This document shows, in pieces, positions 23,292 through 31,854 of a DNA stretch of 64,000 bases; the stretch's first letter is position 1, and every line of letters begins with the position of its first letter. Origin of the DNA: Dactylosporangium roseum (GTDB lineage: Bacteria > Actinomycetota > Actinomycetes > Mycobacteriales > Micromonosporaceae); contig NZ_CP073721.1 in assembly GCF_025264685.1 (NCBI RefSeq), positions 1,169,001 through 1,233,000 of the forward strand. Reading direction: 5' to 3'. Position numbers and translations under genes: made by a program. The notes beneath the pieces are model-generated. The model did not search any database and had not been told where the DNA came from. It saw nothing but the letters and a program-made list of their open reading frames with translations.

Positions 23292-23542
23292 TGGCGCTGC
23301 GAGGCACCCCGCAGGAGCGCCGGGAGCAGAAGGCGCGGCAGCGGGCAGCGAACCGGGTCGCGCACGTGCAGGCCAGGGCCGGTGCGGCGCGCGGCGGTCA
23401 CCAGCTCGTGGTTGTGGCGTGCAACGCGGCGCTCGCGGCGAGCAAGCGGATCAACGACGAGGCCCGGATGCGGCTCGCGCGGGCGATCGCCGAGGTCGTC
23501 GAGCGGCACGACACGGCAGAGAACAGGAAGGAGAACCGGTGA
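23291..23542 (+). CDS. Basic helical protein (83 aa)
   Basis: ATG 23291 is chosen; a GTG three bases earlier is the alternative. The Arg/Gln-rich N-terminus (QERREQKARQRAANRVAHVQ) and coiled-coil-like C-terminus (ARAIAEVVERHDTAENRKEN) suggest nucleic-acid contact or oligomerisation. The function is unknown. Confidence 0.5.
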   Translation: MALRGTPQERREQKARQRAANRVAHVQARAGAARGGHQLVVVACNAALAASKRINDEARMRLARAIAEVVERHDTAENRKENR

Positions 23543-23973
23543 CTATCAGTGACGCGTTTCCGGTGGCTGCGGCGGCGGCAGACGCTGCGGCAGACCCTGC
23601 GGAGCGTCCGGAGAAGGCGCGGGTGCATGCCCGCATGCGCGCGCGAGAATACCGGTCACTCTCGGTGTTGGTCAACTTCCGGCGTCAGGTGTGGGCCGAC
23701 CTCCGCGACGCGTGGTGGATGCCGGCCTCCCTGCCGACATTCCAGACCGCGTGGGCGGAGCGGATGCCGGACCGCGACCGTGTCCCCGGCGGCAACGGTG
23801 TGCTCTACGCCGGCTGGGTGGCCTACAACCACACCGTCGGGCTGCTCATCCCGGCCGTCGCGCTCGCCGTCGTCGGCGCCCTCACCCCGATCCTGTGGGC
23901 CGCCCGGCACCCGGCGCGGCTCGCCCTGCTCACGGTCATCGTGACCGCCCTCTACGCACTCACCCTCGGCTGA
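23539..23973 (+). CDS. Membrane protein of transfer module (144 aa)
   Basis: GTG 23539 follows AGGAAGGAG. A soluble Arg-rich N-terminal half containing WADLRDAWWMPASLPTFQTA is followed by two hydrophobic spans (HTVGLLIPAVALAVVGALTP, LALLTVIVTALYALTLG). The order fits Streptomyces plasmid spread operons. No precise family. Confidence 0.6.
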   Translation: MTISDAFPVAAAAADAAADPAERPEKARVHARMRAREYRSLSVLVNFRRQVWADLRDAWWMPASLPTFQTAWAERMPDRDRVPGGNGVLYAGWVAYNHTVGLLIPAVALAVVGALTPILWAARHPARLALLTVIVTALYALTLG

Positions 23974-23984
23974 AGGAGGCCGCC

Positions 23985-24371
23985 ATGAACCAGATCACCG
24001 CGTTCCTGTCCACCCTCAGCGGCCTCGTCCTGTTCGGCGCCGCCTACTACATCCACCAGAAAGTCCGGCTCACCCGCACCGCCTGCGTTATCGCCGCCGC
24101 CGCCGGGCTGCTCACCTACACCTCGGCGATCGGCACCTGGGTCAACAGCATCGCCGCGAAGGCCAGCATCCTGCTCGTCGCCGCCGTGGTCGTCGGGATC
24201 TGCGTCATCGTCGCCGACGTCAAAGGCAAGAAGAAGGGCGCCGACCGGCCGGCCCTGTTCGCGTTCTTCCTGGTGCCGCTGTTCCTCGTCGCGTTCATCT
24301 CGACGTTGCCGAACGTCCTCGACCAGGTCGGCGACAGCGTCGACCGCGTCACGCAGCAGACGGTGAAGTAG
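23985..24371 (+). CDS. Polytopic membrane protein of transfer module (128 aa)
   Basis: ATG 23985 follows GAAGGAGG. Four hydrophobic spans are visible (FLSTLSGLVLFGAAYYIHQ, CVIAAAAGLLTYTSAIGTWV, ASILLVAAVVVGICVIVADV, LFAFFLVPLFLVAFISTLPN), with KGKKKG between the third and fourth. Context suggests a partner of the translocase. Confidence 0.65.
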   Translation: MNQITAFLSTLSGLVLFGAAYYIHQKVRLTRTACVIAAAAGLLTYTSAIGTWVNSIAAKASILLVAAVVVGICVIVADVKGKKKGADRPALFAFFLVPLFLVAFISTLPNVLDQVGDSVDRVTQQTVK

Positions 24372-24373
24372 CC

Positions 24374-25726
24374 ATGGAGGGACTTCTGGCGGTCCTGATC
24401 GTCACCTGGCTGCTGTCGAAAGCGGTCGGCGACACGATCGTCGATACGACCCTGGCGAAGCAGGGGAAGGTGTCGCCGCGCCTGGAGGCGAAGTACGGCG
24501 ACAAGGCCGGAGCGATGGTCAAGAAGTACGGTCCGCTGGACTTCTTCCGCGACGCATGGAACGACTACTGGCCGCGGCGGACGGAGGCGCTGATCGCGGC
24601 CAGGGACGCGAAGGCGGCGAACCCGGGCGAGCGGGTTCGGCTGCGGGACCGGTTGGCTGCCGCGAAGGCTGCCGTGACCGCGAAGGCGGCACCGCTCGTA
24701 GAGAAGGCCAAGCAGTCGCCGGTCGTGCAGAAGCTCGTCCAGCCGGTCGGCAAGTCCAAGCCCACCGCCGTCTCCGAGCCGGCCGAGTCGGAACCGGTCC
24801 CGCGGATCGTCGACGGCGACGACGCAGACGAAGGCACCCGCCGGTTCAACGACGCTGGCCAGCAGGAAGAGTACCGCGACGGCCGGTGGCAGCCAGTCCC
24901 GAAGAACCCCGACAGTCCGCCGGAGCCCCCGGCGAAACAGCCCACACCCAGCACGGGAGGACCCATGACCGCACCGACCGGTGAGGCCGTCAACTACGAG
25001 ACCACCGTCGCCGAGCTTGAAGCGCTCGCGAACGAGCAGCGCGGACACGTCGACCAGTGCGCCGCGGCGCTGCAGGCGATCGGGTCGGCGAAGGCCGCGA
25101 TCGGCGACATGCAGGAGTCATACCGGGCGTCGGCCGCTGCGGCCGCCAGCACCGCCGAGCATCTGGCGGCGAAGAACCTCGACGGGGTCACCCTCGCCAA
25201 CGCCGGCACGACCGTGGATGCGATGCCCGCCGGGAAGGTCGACGAGATGTTCGACCAGCTCGAGCTCATGGAGGCCGAGGCGCAGCAGCGGCTCGCCGAC
25301 GCGGAGGTGGCGTTGGCGGCCACGGAGACGAACCTGCAGCACATCCAGGGCACCTACGGCGACGCGCACGCCACGGTCGCCGGGAATCTCGGCGGCGACT
25401 CGTCGTTCCTCGACGCTGGCGGCGGTGCGGCGCCGATGGGGGCGCTGGAACGCGAGATCCGATTCGACCCCAACGACCTGGGGCGGTGGGACGAGCCGCT
25501 GTTGATCGTGACACCTGCCGCAGTCAGCGGCTCGTCCCACCGCCAGCCGAACGGGGATGCCGCGCACGACGCGGCTCACACCGCAGCCCGCGAGGCGGGC
25601 ATGCAGGCCGTCGACGACCGTGGCACGTCACTGAGCACGGTCGAGCAGCAGGAAACCTACCGGCAGGCGTACGACCAGGAGATGCGGCAGCGAGGGTTCG
25701 GCCCGGACGGGACCGCCAGCGTCTGA
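24374..25726 (+). CDS. Membrane-anchored coiled-coil protein (450 aa)
   Basis: One N-terminal span (LLAVLIVTWLLSKAVGDTIV) is followed by basic and Ala/Lys-rich helices, an acidic Pro-rich linker at about 150-200, then a long helical region (VAELEALANEQRGHVDQCAA, MEAEAQQRLADAEVALAATE) like a coiled coil. The gene lies 70 bases before the translocase, so a scaffold or coupling role in transfer is plausible. No named family. Alternative: a structural membrane protein unrelated to transfer. Confidence 0.6.
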   Translation: MEGLLAVLIVTWLLSKAVGDTIVDTTLAKQGKVSPRLEAKYGDKAGAMVKKYGPLDFFRDAWNDYWPRRTEALIAARDAKAANPGERVRLRDRLAAAKAAVTAKAAPLVEKAKQSPVVQKLVQPVGKSKPTAVSEPAESEPVPRIVDGDDADEGTRRFNDAGQQEEYRDGRWQPVPKNPDSPPEPPAKQPTPSTGGPMTAPTGEAVNYETTVAELEALANEQRGHVDQCAAALQAIGSAKAAIGDMQESYRASAAAAASTAEHLAAKNLDGVTLANAGTTVDAMPAGKVDEMFDQLELMEAEAQQRLADAEVALAATETNLQHIQGTYGDAHATVAGNLGGDSSFLDAGGGAAPMGALEREIRFDPNDLGRWDEPLLIVTPAAVSGSSHRQPNGDAAHDAAHTAAREAGMQAVDDRGTSLSTVEQQETYRQAYDQEMRQRGFGPDGTASV

Positions 25727-25796
25727 CCGTTTCCGCCGGGCCGGACCCCCGTGCCGGCCTGTGCGGTGACGGCCAGTCAGGAGAAGGAGCAGCATC

Positions 25797-28700
25797 ATGA
25801 CCGCGCCCACCGTCGCCCCGCCGACCGGGCAGCCGTCGGGCCAGCCCGGCCGCCCCGGGCTCCCGGCGGGCACCCACAACATGTCCCGCACCTACTACGA
25901 CGAGGAAAACCGTCGCCGAACGGCTGCGAAGCCGGTCCCGGTCACCGAGTACGGCCGCATCAACGGCGTTGAGTGGCAATGCCGGAAGACGAAGCGCAGC
26001 CGCTGGTACGGGCTGGCCGCCAAAGGCATCCCGGTCTGCGACTGCTGCGGTCGCCAGATGACGAAGCTCGGCGTGAAGCGGGCGCCGCTACTGCCGTGGT
26101 CCGACATCTGGTCGGCGGCGAACCGTCCACTGCGCCCGGTGTGGGCGCTGGCCGGGACGGCCTCGGCGGGGTTCGTCATCGACGCCGCGCAGATCCCAGC
26201 GCTGCCGCTGGCGGTCGCCGCGCCGCTGGCCGGCTGGGCCGCGACGAAGGCCGCCCGGAAGGTGCTCGCGAAGCCGGAGTACGCGAAGGGCCGCCTCGAG
26301 CACGAGGACCCCGACGGCGACAAGCGGCTTCGTGCCGCGATCGACCGGTGCGCCCGCACCGTCGGCTACTCGGCAGCGGGCGGCGTGGCCGCCCTAGCGA
26401 TGGCCGCGGCGCTCGGCCTGGACCCGTCGACGTGGGTCGGCCGGATCGCCATGGCAGCCCTGGTCGCAGCGTGGCTGCTGCCGGCTGCGACGTGGTGGCG
26501 TGCCGAGCGTGAGCGCCGAAACCAGCCGGAGCCGGTCGTGGTCGAGGCGCCGGAGCGTCCGCAGCCGCAGATCGACGAGGTTGAGGCCGAGGTTCGGCGG
26601 CGGTGGCGGAACAAGCTGTCGTTCCGGCAGGGAGACCAGGTCGTCGACGACACCGGCCGCACCGTGGCCGCTCAGCGCGACGGGCGGCTGGCCGGTTGCC
26701 GTCTCGACGACTGGCACAAGTTGCCGGGCGGCTGGGGCGGCACGATCGTCGGCCCGATCGGCGCGTTCCAGTCGGAGCAGTTCGAGGCGGCCCGGGGTGC
26801 GATCGCGTCGGCGATGTCGATGAAGAAGTCGATGATCACGATCATGCCGGATGGGGAGGACGAGAACCTCGCCTACATCATGGCGCAGCGCACGAGCCCG
26901 ATCACCGACGTGGTCCGTTGGGCCGGACCCGAGTCGATCGACGTCGCGAAGGGCACGGCGCCGCTTGTGCAGTACGCCGACGGCGAGCTCGGCAACTATG
27001 AGATCTACCGGCCCGGCTGGGGCGTGCCGCACGTCGCCGTGTTCGGTACCACCGGCTCCGGGAAGGCGCTCGCGCTCGACACACCGATCCCAACGCCTGA
27101 CGGGTGGACCACCATGGGTGCGCTCGCCGTCGGCGACCGAGTCTTCGACGAGAACGGCAACGTCTGCAACGTTGTTGCAGCGACCGACATCATGCACGAC
27201 AGGCCGTGCTACGAGGTGGAGTTCTCCGACGGAACCGTCATCGTCGCGGACGCTGAGCACCAGTGGCGGACGACGACGCAGCGGGGTCGGTGGCAGCAAG
27301 GCAACCTCCTGCGCCACCCGAACCCCAAGCGTGACCGAACGACACGGCGGGTCATGCTCGATGTTGAGCCGGTTACCACCGAGCAGATCGCGGCGACCCT
27401 GTACGCGCCCCGGGGTGGGAGTCAGCCGCGAGCAGTCAACCACGCGGTCGACGTGTGCGGCGCGCTCGACTACCCGAAGCGGGACCTGTCGATTCAGCCG
27501 TACACGCTGGGAGCGTGGCTCGGCGATGGCAACAGCTACGGTGCGACGATCTCCAACCCGGACCCGGAGGTACTGGAGGAGATCCGCCGTGACGGCTACA
27601 TCGTGACCGACCACTCCGACGGGATCGGCCACGGCATCCTCACCGCCAAATTCAACAAGGGTGAGCCGCGTCCCGTCGGGCACCGGTCGTTCCAGGCGCT
27701 ACTCAAGGACGCTGGCCTGCTGCTCAACAAGCACATTCCCGAGGAGTACCTGCGCTCGTCGATCGGGCAGCGTCGTGCACTGCTAGCCGGCCTGCTCGAT
27801 ACGGACGGAACCTGCGCCCCCAGCGGGGTTGTGTCGTTGGCCTTGTGCCACGAGCGGCTGGCCCGCGACGCGTTCGACCTGGTTCTCGGCCTCGGTTTCA
27901 AGGCCACCATGCGAACGAAGCGTGTCAAGGGGCGCACCGAGGCGACGTCGACCTGCTACACCATCGCATTTACAGCTCACGAGCCGGTGTTTCGGTTTCC
28001 GCGCAAGGGCGACCGGCAGCGCCCGGTGCCGGTGACATCGACGAGCCGGAGGCGCTACATTGTTGATGTTCGGTCGATCGAGTCGGTGCCGGTGCGTTGC
28101 ATCCAGGTCGACAGCCCTCGCCACATGTACCTGGCGAGTAGGGCGTGTGTCCCGACACACAACTCCGAGCTCCTCAATGGGCTCTTCACCATCGACCGAT
28201 GGGCGCACTACGTCGACGATCACGGCCAGAAGCGCGGCATCGTCGCGAACTTCCTCATCGACCCGCAGCAGGGCCAGAGTTTCGCGCCGTTCCTTGACAG
28301 CTTGGCCGCGCCGGTCGCGACGACGCTCGCCGAGGCGACGCTGCTGGTGGAGGCCTTGACGGCGGAGATGCTGCGGCGCAACCGCTATCTCGCGCGGGTC
28401 GAGTACCGCGACGAGCGTGGTCGGAAGCGGCGTGGTCGGAAGTGGTGGAATCCGCTGACGGACGGGCCGATCCTGTCGCTGACGATCGACGAAGCCCACG
28501 CCTTCCTGATCGACAAGGCGTTCGGTGGGATGGTGACCGCGGCTGGCCGGATGTGGCGGAAGTGCGGCGGCCAACTGCGGATCGCGACGCACACGCCGCT
28601 GCTCACCGACCTCGGCGGGTCGATGGCGCTGCGGGACATGCTGACCGGTGGCTACGTGTGGGTGGGGCGGACGGCGAACTCACTGTCGGGGCCGACGGCG

Positions 28701-29258
28701 TTCAACGGCCGGTTGCCGGTGGACCCGCGCACGATTCCGCAGGTGCCCGGCATGGCGTACGTCCTTGCCGGCGCCGATCCGAAGCCGATGCTGTCGCGGG
28801 CGATGTGGGAGCCGGACTACTACGACTGGGTGTTCGACGCCGACGACAACCCGATCGGCTACCCGGCTGTCCTGCCGCGGATCACGCTCGACACGTTCGG
28901 TCAGGAGTACGCGGCTTGGGTCACGGCGACCACCACCGAGCCGGGCTCGTGGACGCCGGAGGAGAAGACAGCACTGAAGAAGCCTGCGGTCGGCGGGAAG
29001 GCGGTCGACGCCGTGCTCGCGGTGTTGGCCGCCGCGAGCACGGCGATGGACATGGACGAGATCGATGCCGCGCTTAACGGTGCCGGTACACCGTTCGCGA
29101 CGCGGACGGTCCGCGAGGCGTTGAAGGTCCTTCGGGATGAGCGGGGGCTGGTGTTCTCGTCGAAGGGCCGGCATGAGTTGACGCCGCAGGCCCGCGACGA
29201 GGATCAGGCGGTCCGGACGGAGCAGCAGGCGCTGTTCGATGCCGAGGCCGGGGAGTGA
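25797..29258 (+). CDS. FtsK/TraB-type DNA translocase interrupted by an intein (1153 aa; 787 aa after splicing)
   Basis: The N-terminus has a CDCCGRQM zinc knuckle (about residue 80) and about four hydrophobic spans (residues 110-250). The ATPase has Walker A split as GTTGSGK at 417-423, then an intein (424-789), then S790 restoring GKS. The Walker B-like ILSLTIDEAHAF follows, then a motor core (GQLRIATHTPLLTDLGGSMA). The C-terminal 90 residues form a winged helix (VLAVLAAASTAMDMDEIDAA, FATRTVREALKVLRDERGLV), as in TraB and FtsK gamma domains. Homologues pump double-stranded DNA between hyphae or cells in actinomycete plasmids. Its place after DUF2637 and Spd-like genes supports that role. 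It is not a virion packaging terminase, which is separately encoded. Confidence 0.85.
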   Translation: MTAPTVAPPTGQPSGQPGRPGLPAGTHNMSRTYYDEENRRRTAAKPVPVTEYGRINGVEWQCRKTKRSRWYGLAAKGIPVCDCCGRQMTKLGVKRAPLLPWSDIWSAANRPLRPVWALAGTASAGFVIDAAQIPALPLAVAAPLAGWAATKAARKVLAKPEYAKGRLEHEDPDGDKRLRAAIDRCARTVGYSAAGGVAALAMAAALGLDPSTWVGRIAMAALVAAWLLPAATWWRAERERRNQPEPVVVEAPERPQPQIDEVEAEVRRRWRNKLSFRQGDQVVDDTGRTVAAQRDGRLAGCRLDDWHKLPGGWGGTIVGPIGAFQSEQFEAARGAIASAMSMKKSMITIMPDGEDENLAYIMAQRTSPITDVVRWAGPESIDVAKGTAPLVQYADGELGNYEIYRPGWGVPHVAVFGTTGSGKALALDTPIPTPDGWTTMGALAVGDRVFDENGNVCNVVAATDIMHDRPCYEVEFSDGTVIVADAEHQWRTTTQRGRWQQGNLLRHPNPKRDRTTRRVMLDVEPVTTEQIAATLYAPRGGSQPRAVNHAVDVCGALDYPKRDLSIQPYTLGAWLGDGNSYGATISNPDPEVLEEIRRDGYIVTDHSDGIGHGILTAKFNKGEPRPVGHRSFQALLKDAGLLLNKHIPEEYLRSSIGQRRALLAGLLDTDGTCAPSGVVSLALCHERLARDAFDLVLGLGFKATMRTKRVKGRTEATSTCYTIAFTAHEPVFRFPRKGDRQRPVPVTSTSRRRYIVDVRSIESVPVRCIQVDSPRHMYLASRACVPTHNSELLNGLFTIDRWAHYVDDHGQKRGIVANFLIDPQQGQSFAPFLDSLAAPVATTLAEATLLVEALTAEMLRRNRYLARVEYRDERGRKRRGRKWWNPLTDGPILSLTIDEAHAFLIDKAFGGMVTAAGRMWRKCGGQLRIATHTPLLTDLGGSMALRDMLTGGYVWVGRTANSLSGPTAFNGRLPVDPRTIPQVPGMAYVLAGADPKPMLSRAMWEPDYYDWVFDADDNPIGYPAVLPRITLDTFGQEYAAWVTATTTEPGSWTPEEKTALKKPAVGGKAVDAVLAVLAAASTAMDMDEIDAALNGAGTPFATRTVREALKVLRDERGLVFSSKGRHELTPQARDEDQAVRTEQQALFDAEAGE
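27066..28163 (+). other. Intein in Walker A of the translocase, class 3-like, with LAGLIDADG endonuclease (366 aa)
   Basis: The element runs from A424 (ALALDTPIPTPDGW) to N789 (PTHN), followed by S790. It lacks a Cys/Ser at position 1. The class 3 signature appears intact: W after DAEHQ (block B), C in VRCIQVDSP (block F) and T before HN (block G). Two LAGLIDADG-type motifs (LGAWLGDGNSYG and LAGLLDTDGTCAP) indicate a homing endonuclease. The insertion point between K and S of GTTGSGKS is a favoured one. Splicing activity is inferred. Confidence 0.85.
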
Positions 29259-29263
29259 CGCGG

Positions 29264-29482
29264 CTACCGGCTGCGGATGGCGTCGGCGATGGAGCCGAGT
29301 CCCCGTTCTATCGCGGCCGCGACGCCTTTCCAGCCTTCGGCGTGGACGCGCATCAGGTCGCGGTGGCGCTGGTCGGTGTCGCGGTCGCGTTTGTCCTGGT
29401 CTTGAGTCCAGCGGAACACGGCGTCGGCGTTCTCGATGATCCAGTCCTCGCTGATGATGCCGCGTCGCAGTTCGATGCCCAT
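29264..29482 (-). CDS. Small antisense-oriented coiled-coil protein (72 aa)
   Basis: The product MGIELRRGIISEDWIIENAD, then a heptad-like charged helix (QDQDKRDRDTDQRHRDLMRV), is coherent and lies between rightward genes. A TACCCT box 7 bases before ATG 29480-29482 suggests a leaderless promoter of its own. It ends 5 bases past the translocase stop. The function is unknown; an opposing regulator or moron-type gene is possible. Confidence 0.5.
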   Translation of the reverse strand: MGIELRRGIISEDWIIENADAVFRWTQDQDKRDRDTDQRHRDLMRVHAEGWKGVAAAIERGLGSIADAIRSR

Positions 29483-29557
29483 GCCGGTCAGGGTAGCGCC
29501 CGTCCGGCAATTTGACGTGCTCGCGGCGTAGGGCCGCGGGCTGAGGAGAGGAGCGCG

Positions 29558-29872
29558 ATGAGCGCATACAAGGTCAACTCGGATGGTTCGGTGACCCTGC
29601 CGGGCGACAAGAGCGTCGACGACTGGCACATCCGGCCGGAGCAGGGCCGCGTTCGGGGTGGAGGTGCCGGCGTGAGCGCCTCGGTGTTCCGGAACGCGGA
29701 CGGGTCGGCGCGGGTCGTGAACGGGGCCGGGAACTGGCGGGTGTGGCGGTCGCACCGCGGCTGGATCGCGGTCAACGACGGCCCCGGTGACCGGACGATC
29801 ACCGACGACAACGGCTCGACCCGGGTGTTCGCGTCGGCCGGCAGGGCGATCGACTACCTGGTCGCCGAGTAG
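29558..29872 (+). CDS. Hypothetical protein (104 aa)
   Basis: ATG 29558 follows GAGGAG. The product (MSAYKVNSDGSVTLPGDKSV, NADGSARVVNGAGNWRVWRS) is beta-rich with GDRTITDDNGSTRVFASAGR, resembling short solenoid or DUF-type repeats. No known family. Confidence 0.55.
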   Translation: MSAYKVNSDGSVTLPGDKSVDDWHIRPEQGRVRGGGAGVSASVFRNADGSARVVNGAGNWRVWRSHRGWIAVNDGPGDRTITDDNGSTRVFASAGRAIDYLVAE

Positions 29873-29878
29873 CTCAGC

Positions 29879-29922
29879 CTCCGGGCCCGCCCACAGCCGG
29901 CAAGCACGCGGCGGGCCCGGAG
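29879..29922 (+). terminator. Long GC hairpin between genes
   Basis: CTCCGGGCCCGCC (29879-29891) and GGCGGGCCCGGAG (29910-29922) form a perfect 13-bp stem with an 18-base loop. No U-tract follows, so termination, attenuation or mRNA stabilisation are all possible. Confidence 0.5.
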
Positions 29923-29957
29923 CACCCAACCCCAACAGGAAGAAGGGCATCATCATC

Positions 29958-30092
29958 ATGACTGACTCTTGTGGTACGTGCGGGGCGCCGATCGTCCTGG
30001 ACGGCAACGTGTGGTCCCACGTGGACCCGAGCGATGACCTGTCTCCGCACGTGCACGGGCCGCACCCGGCCGACCGGGGGAATGGCCGGTGA
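29958..30092 (+). CDS. Small zinc-knuckle peptide (44 aa)
   Basis: CGTCGAPIVLDGNVWSHV with downstream His residues forms a likely CxxC/His zinc motif. ATG 29958 follows an AGGAAGAAGGG site. Its stop overlaps the next gene's GTG. Confidence 0.5.
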   Translation: MTDSCGTCGAPIVLDGNVWSHVDPSDDLSPHVHGPHPADRGNGR

Positions 30093-30268
30093 CCGCCCAC
30101 GAGCTGAAGCCCGGCGACCGGGTCCGTGACCGGCAGTGGGGCGGCAAGTACACCGGGACCGTCCGGCACAGCGACGGCGTTGACGGGGTGTTCGTCGCGT
30201 GGGACAACTCGTTCGTCGAGGACCAGATGGCCACGTCCGACGTCGAGCTCATCGAGGACCCGTCGTGA
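30089..30268 (+). CDS. Small KOW-like beta-barrel protein (59 aa)
   Basis: GTG 30089 overlaps the previous stop. VTAHELKPGDRVRDRQWGGK, then YTGTVRHSDGV and FVAWDNSFVE, resembles small SH3/KOW-type beta barrels. RNA or protein binding is possible. Confidence 0.5.
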   Translation: MTAHELKPGDRVRDRQWGGKYTGTVRHSDGVDGVFVAWDNSFVEDQMATSDVELIEDPS

Positions 30269-30639
30269 GCGCGTGGCAGCGCCGCAGCCCGGAGGTGGCG
30301 GTCGCCGGGCAGGTCGGTGGCGACTGGCAGATCGGTGTGGCGTACGACGCGAAGTGGGCCCGTCTGCTGCCGGGCGGGCTGTGGGCGATCGTGATCCGCA
30401 CCTGTTTCCGGCAGGAGAACGACGGCGGGGAGTTGTTGACGACGGACACCGACTACAGCGTCCGTGACCACGCGGATGCGTCCGGTGATGCGGAGATCGC
30501 TTCGAACGGTCGGGTGTTCGGCACGGATCGGCCGGGCCGGTTCACCGACGCAGACGTGCAGGCCGAGGCCCGGTATGCGCGGGCACCGACCGACGCCGAG
30601 TGGAACGCGGCGATGCCCGACTGGACGGTGGCCCGATGA
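30265..30639 (+). CDS. Hypothetical protein (124 aa)
   Basis: GTG 30265 overlaps the previous stop. The product (VAGQVGGDWQIGVAYDAKWA, WAIVIRTCFRQENDG, RFTDADVQAEARYARAPTDA) is alpha-beta and unrecognised. Confidence 0.5.
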   Translation: MSAWQRRSPEVAVAGQVGGDWQIGVAYDAKWARLLPGGLWAIVIRTCFRQENDGGELLTTDTDYSVRDHADASGDAEIASNGRVFGTDRPGRFTDADVQAEARYARAPTDAEWNAAMPDWTVAR

Positions 30640-30833
30640 TCGTCACCCGTGAACAGATCATGGCCGCGATCCGGCAGGGGCACGCCGACATCCAGGAGAT
30701 CGGCGACCACCTCGGTGTCGGCGTGTGGTGGCTGCGTGAGCCGCTCGCCTCGATGGAGGCCGACGGCCTGATCTCGTCGTCCGACGGCGGCGGTGTGGTC
30801 CGGTACCGGGTCGAGCAGCGGAGGGCGGCATGA
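30636..30833 (+). CDS. Winged-helix DNA-binding protein (65 aa)
   Basis: ATG 30636 overlaps the previous stop. IMAAIRQGHADIQEIGDHLG, then WWLREPLASMEADGLISSSD and a terminal beta wing (VVRYRVEQRR), is a compact winged helix. It is probably a transcriptional regulator. Confidence 0.65.
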   Translation: MIVTREQIMAAIRQGHADIQEIGDHLGVGVWWLREPLASMEADGLISSSDGGGVVRYRVEQRRAA

Positions 30834-31141
30834 CGACCGCGCGTGTCACGCTGCACGACCGGTGGCTGACGGTCGACTCGACTGTCGAGATCACCGACGG
30901 GGACGCCACGACGACGGTCCGGTGCGGCGACGTGCGGCGCGCGGCCGCGATGGTGGCGTGGACGGGCGTGCCGGGCCGGCTGCCCTGGTCGGCGGTCATG
31001 GTGGTGTGCATCGCCGCCGGCTGGAAACCGTCCGGTGATCCGTGGTCGTGGCTGCCGCCTGACGACGGCCAGGCCACCGCCGACGTGCTCGAGGTGCCCG
31101 TCGAGCCGGAGCGGGCCGTCGACCCTGGGGTTCTCCTGTGA
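30830..31141 (+). CDS. Hypothetical protein (103 aa)
   Basis: ATG 30830 overlaps the previous stop. A hydrophobic centre (LPWSAVMVVCIAAGWKPSGD) and beta-rich N-terminus are visible. The following gene starts before its stop (GTG 31138). No family recognised. Confidence 0.5.
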   Translation: MTTARVTLHDRWLTVDSTVEITDGDATTTVRCGDVRRAAAMVAWTGVPGRLPWSAVMVVCIAAGWKPSGDPWSWLPPDDGQATADVLEVPVEPERAVDPGVLL

Positions 31142-31833
31142 CGCAGGCGTTCCGCCGTGTCCCGGGCCAGCGTGCTGACGTGCGCCGGCCCGGGATCGTC
31201 TACGGTCTCAACATCCTCGACCCGGTCACCGGCCAGGTCCACGCCGACTATGTCGGGCAGACCCGGCAACAGTTGCTGAGCCGTGAGCGGCAGCACCGCG
31301 ACGAGCGACCGTTCGCCGATCTGATCGTCGGGGACGCGTTCGTCGTCGAGCAGGGATCGTGGACCGACGCCGAGCTCGACGAGCGGGAGATGTTCCACAT
31401 TGCTCGGCTTCGGCCACGGATGAACCACGACGGGAACCTCGACAATCCGGCGCGGATCCCGATCTGGCGGCAGCGGCAGGACCGTGACGTACGGGACCGG
31501 GCGAAGGGGCTGCCGGCGCGGCAGTGGCCGGACCCCCGTCCCGGTCCGGCGCCGGTGCCTGCGGTGCGCCGGTCGAGACTGTCGCCGCGGTGGCGTCGCC
31601 GCCGAAGCTGGGCGGCCGGGTTGGTCGCGGGCTGGCTGGTGGCGACGGTGCTGCTGTGGTGGGCCGACGTGACGACCGCGGCCGTGGATGTGCCGGGCCG
31701 CACGTACCCGATCGTGGGCGCCGGGCTGGTCGCGTTGGTCCCGGCGTTGCGGGTCCGCCGGATGCGGGACCGGCGGTGGGCCGTGGCCGTTATCACCGTG
31801 GCGTGCGCTGCGTTGTGGCTGGTCACGGGCTAG
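31138..31833 (+). CDS. GIY-YIG nuclease-like protein with C-terminal membrane segments (231 aa)
   Basis: Residues 20-105 fit a GIY-YIG-type nuclease core: GIVYGLNILDP and YVGQT strands, R and H in SRERQHRDERPF, a Glu in VVEQGSWTDAELDEREMFHI, and Asn in RPRMNHDGNLDN. After a Pro/Arg linker come two or three hydrophobic spans (WAAGLVAGWLVATVLLWWAD, YPIVGAGLVALVPALRVRRM, VAVITVACAALWLVTG). The fusion is unusual and would tether the domain at the membrane. Nuclease activity is inferred. Confidence 0.65.
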   Translation: MTQAFRRVPGQRADVRRPGIVYGLNILDPVTGQVHADYVGQTRQQLLSRERQHRDERPFADLIVGDAFVVEQGSWTDAELDEREMFHIARLRPRMNHDGNLDNPARIPIWRQRQDRDVRDRAKGLPARQWPDPRPGPAPVPAVRRSRLSPRWRRRRSWAAGLVAGWLVATVLLWWADVTTAAVDVPGRTYPIVGAGLVALVPALRVRRMRDRRWAVAVITVACAALWLVTG

Positions 31834-31854
31834 CGTCGTCGCGGGGGTGGGGGT

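Noticed and set aside
21269..23509. Long leftward frame across the DUF2637 gene
   Set aside because: The Arg/Gly/Ser-rich sequence is the complement of the repeated GACCG coding region.
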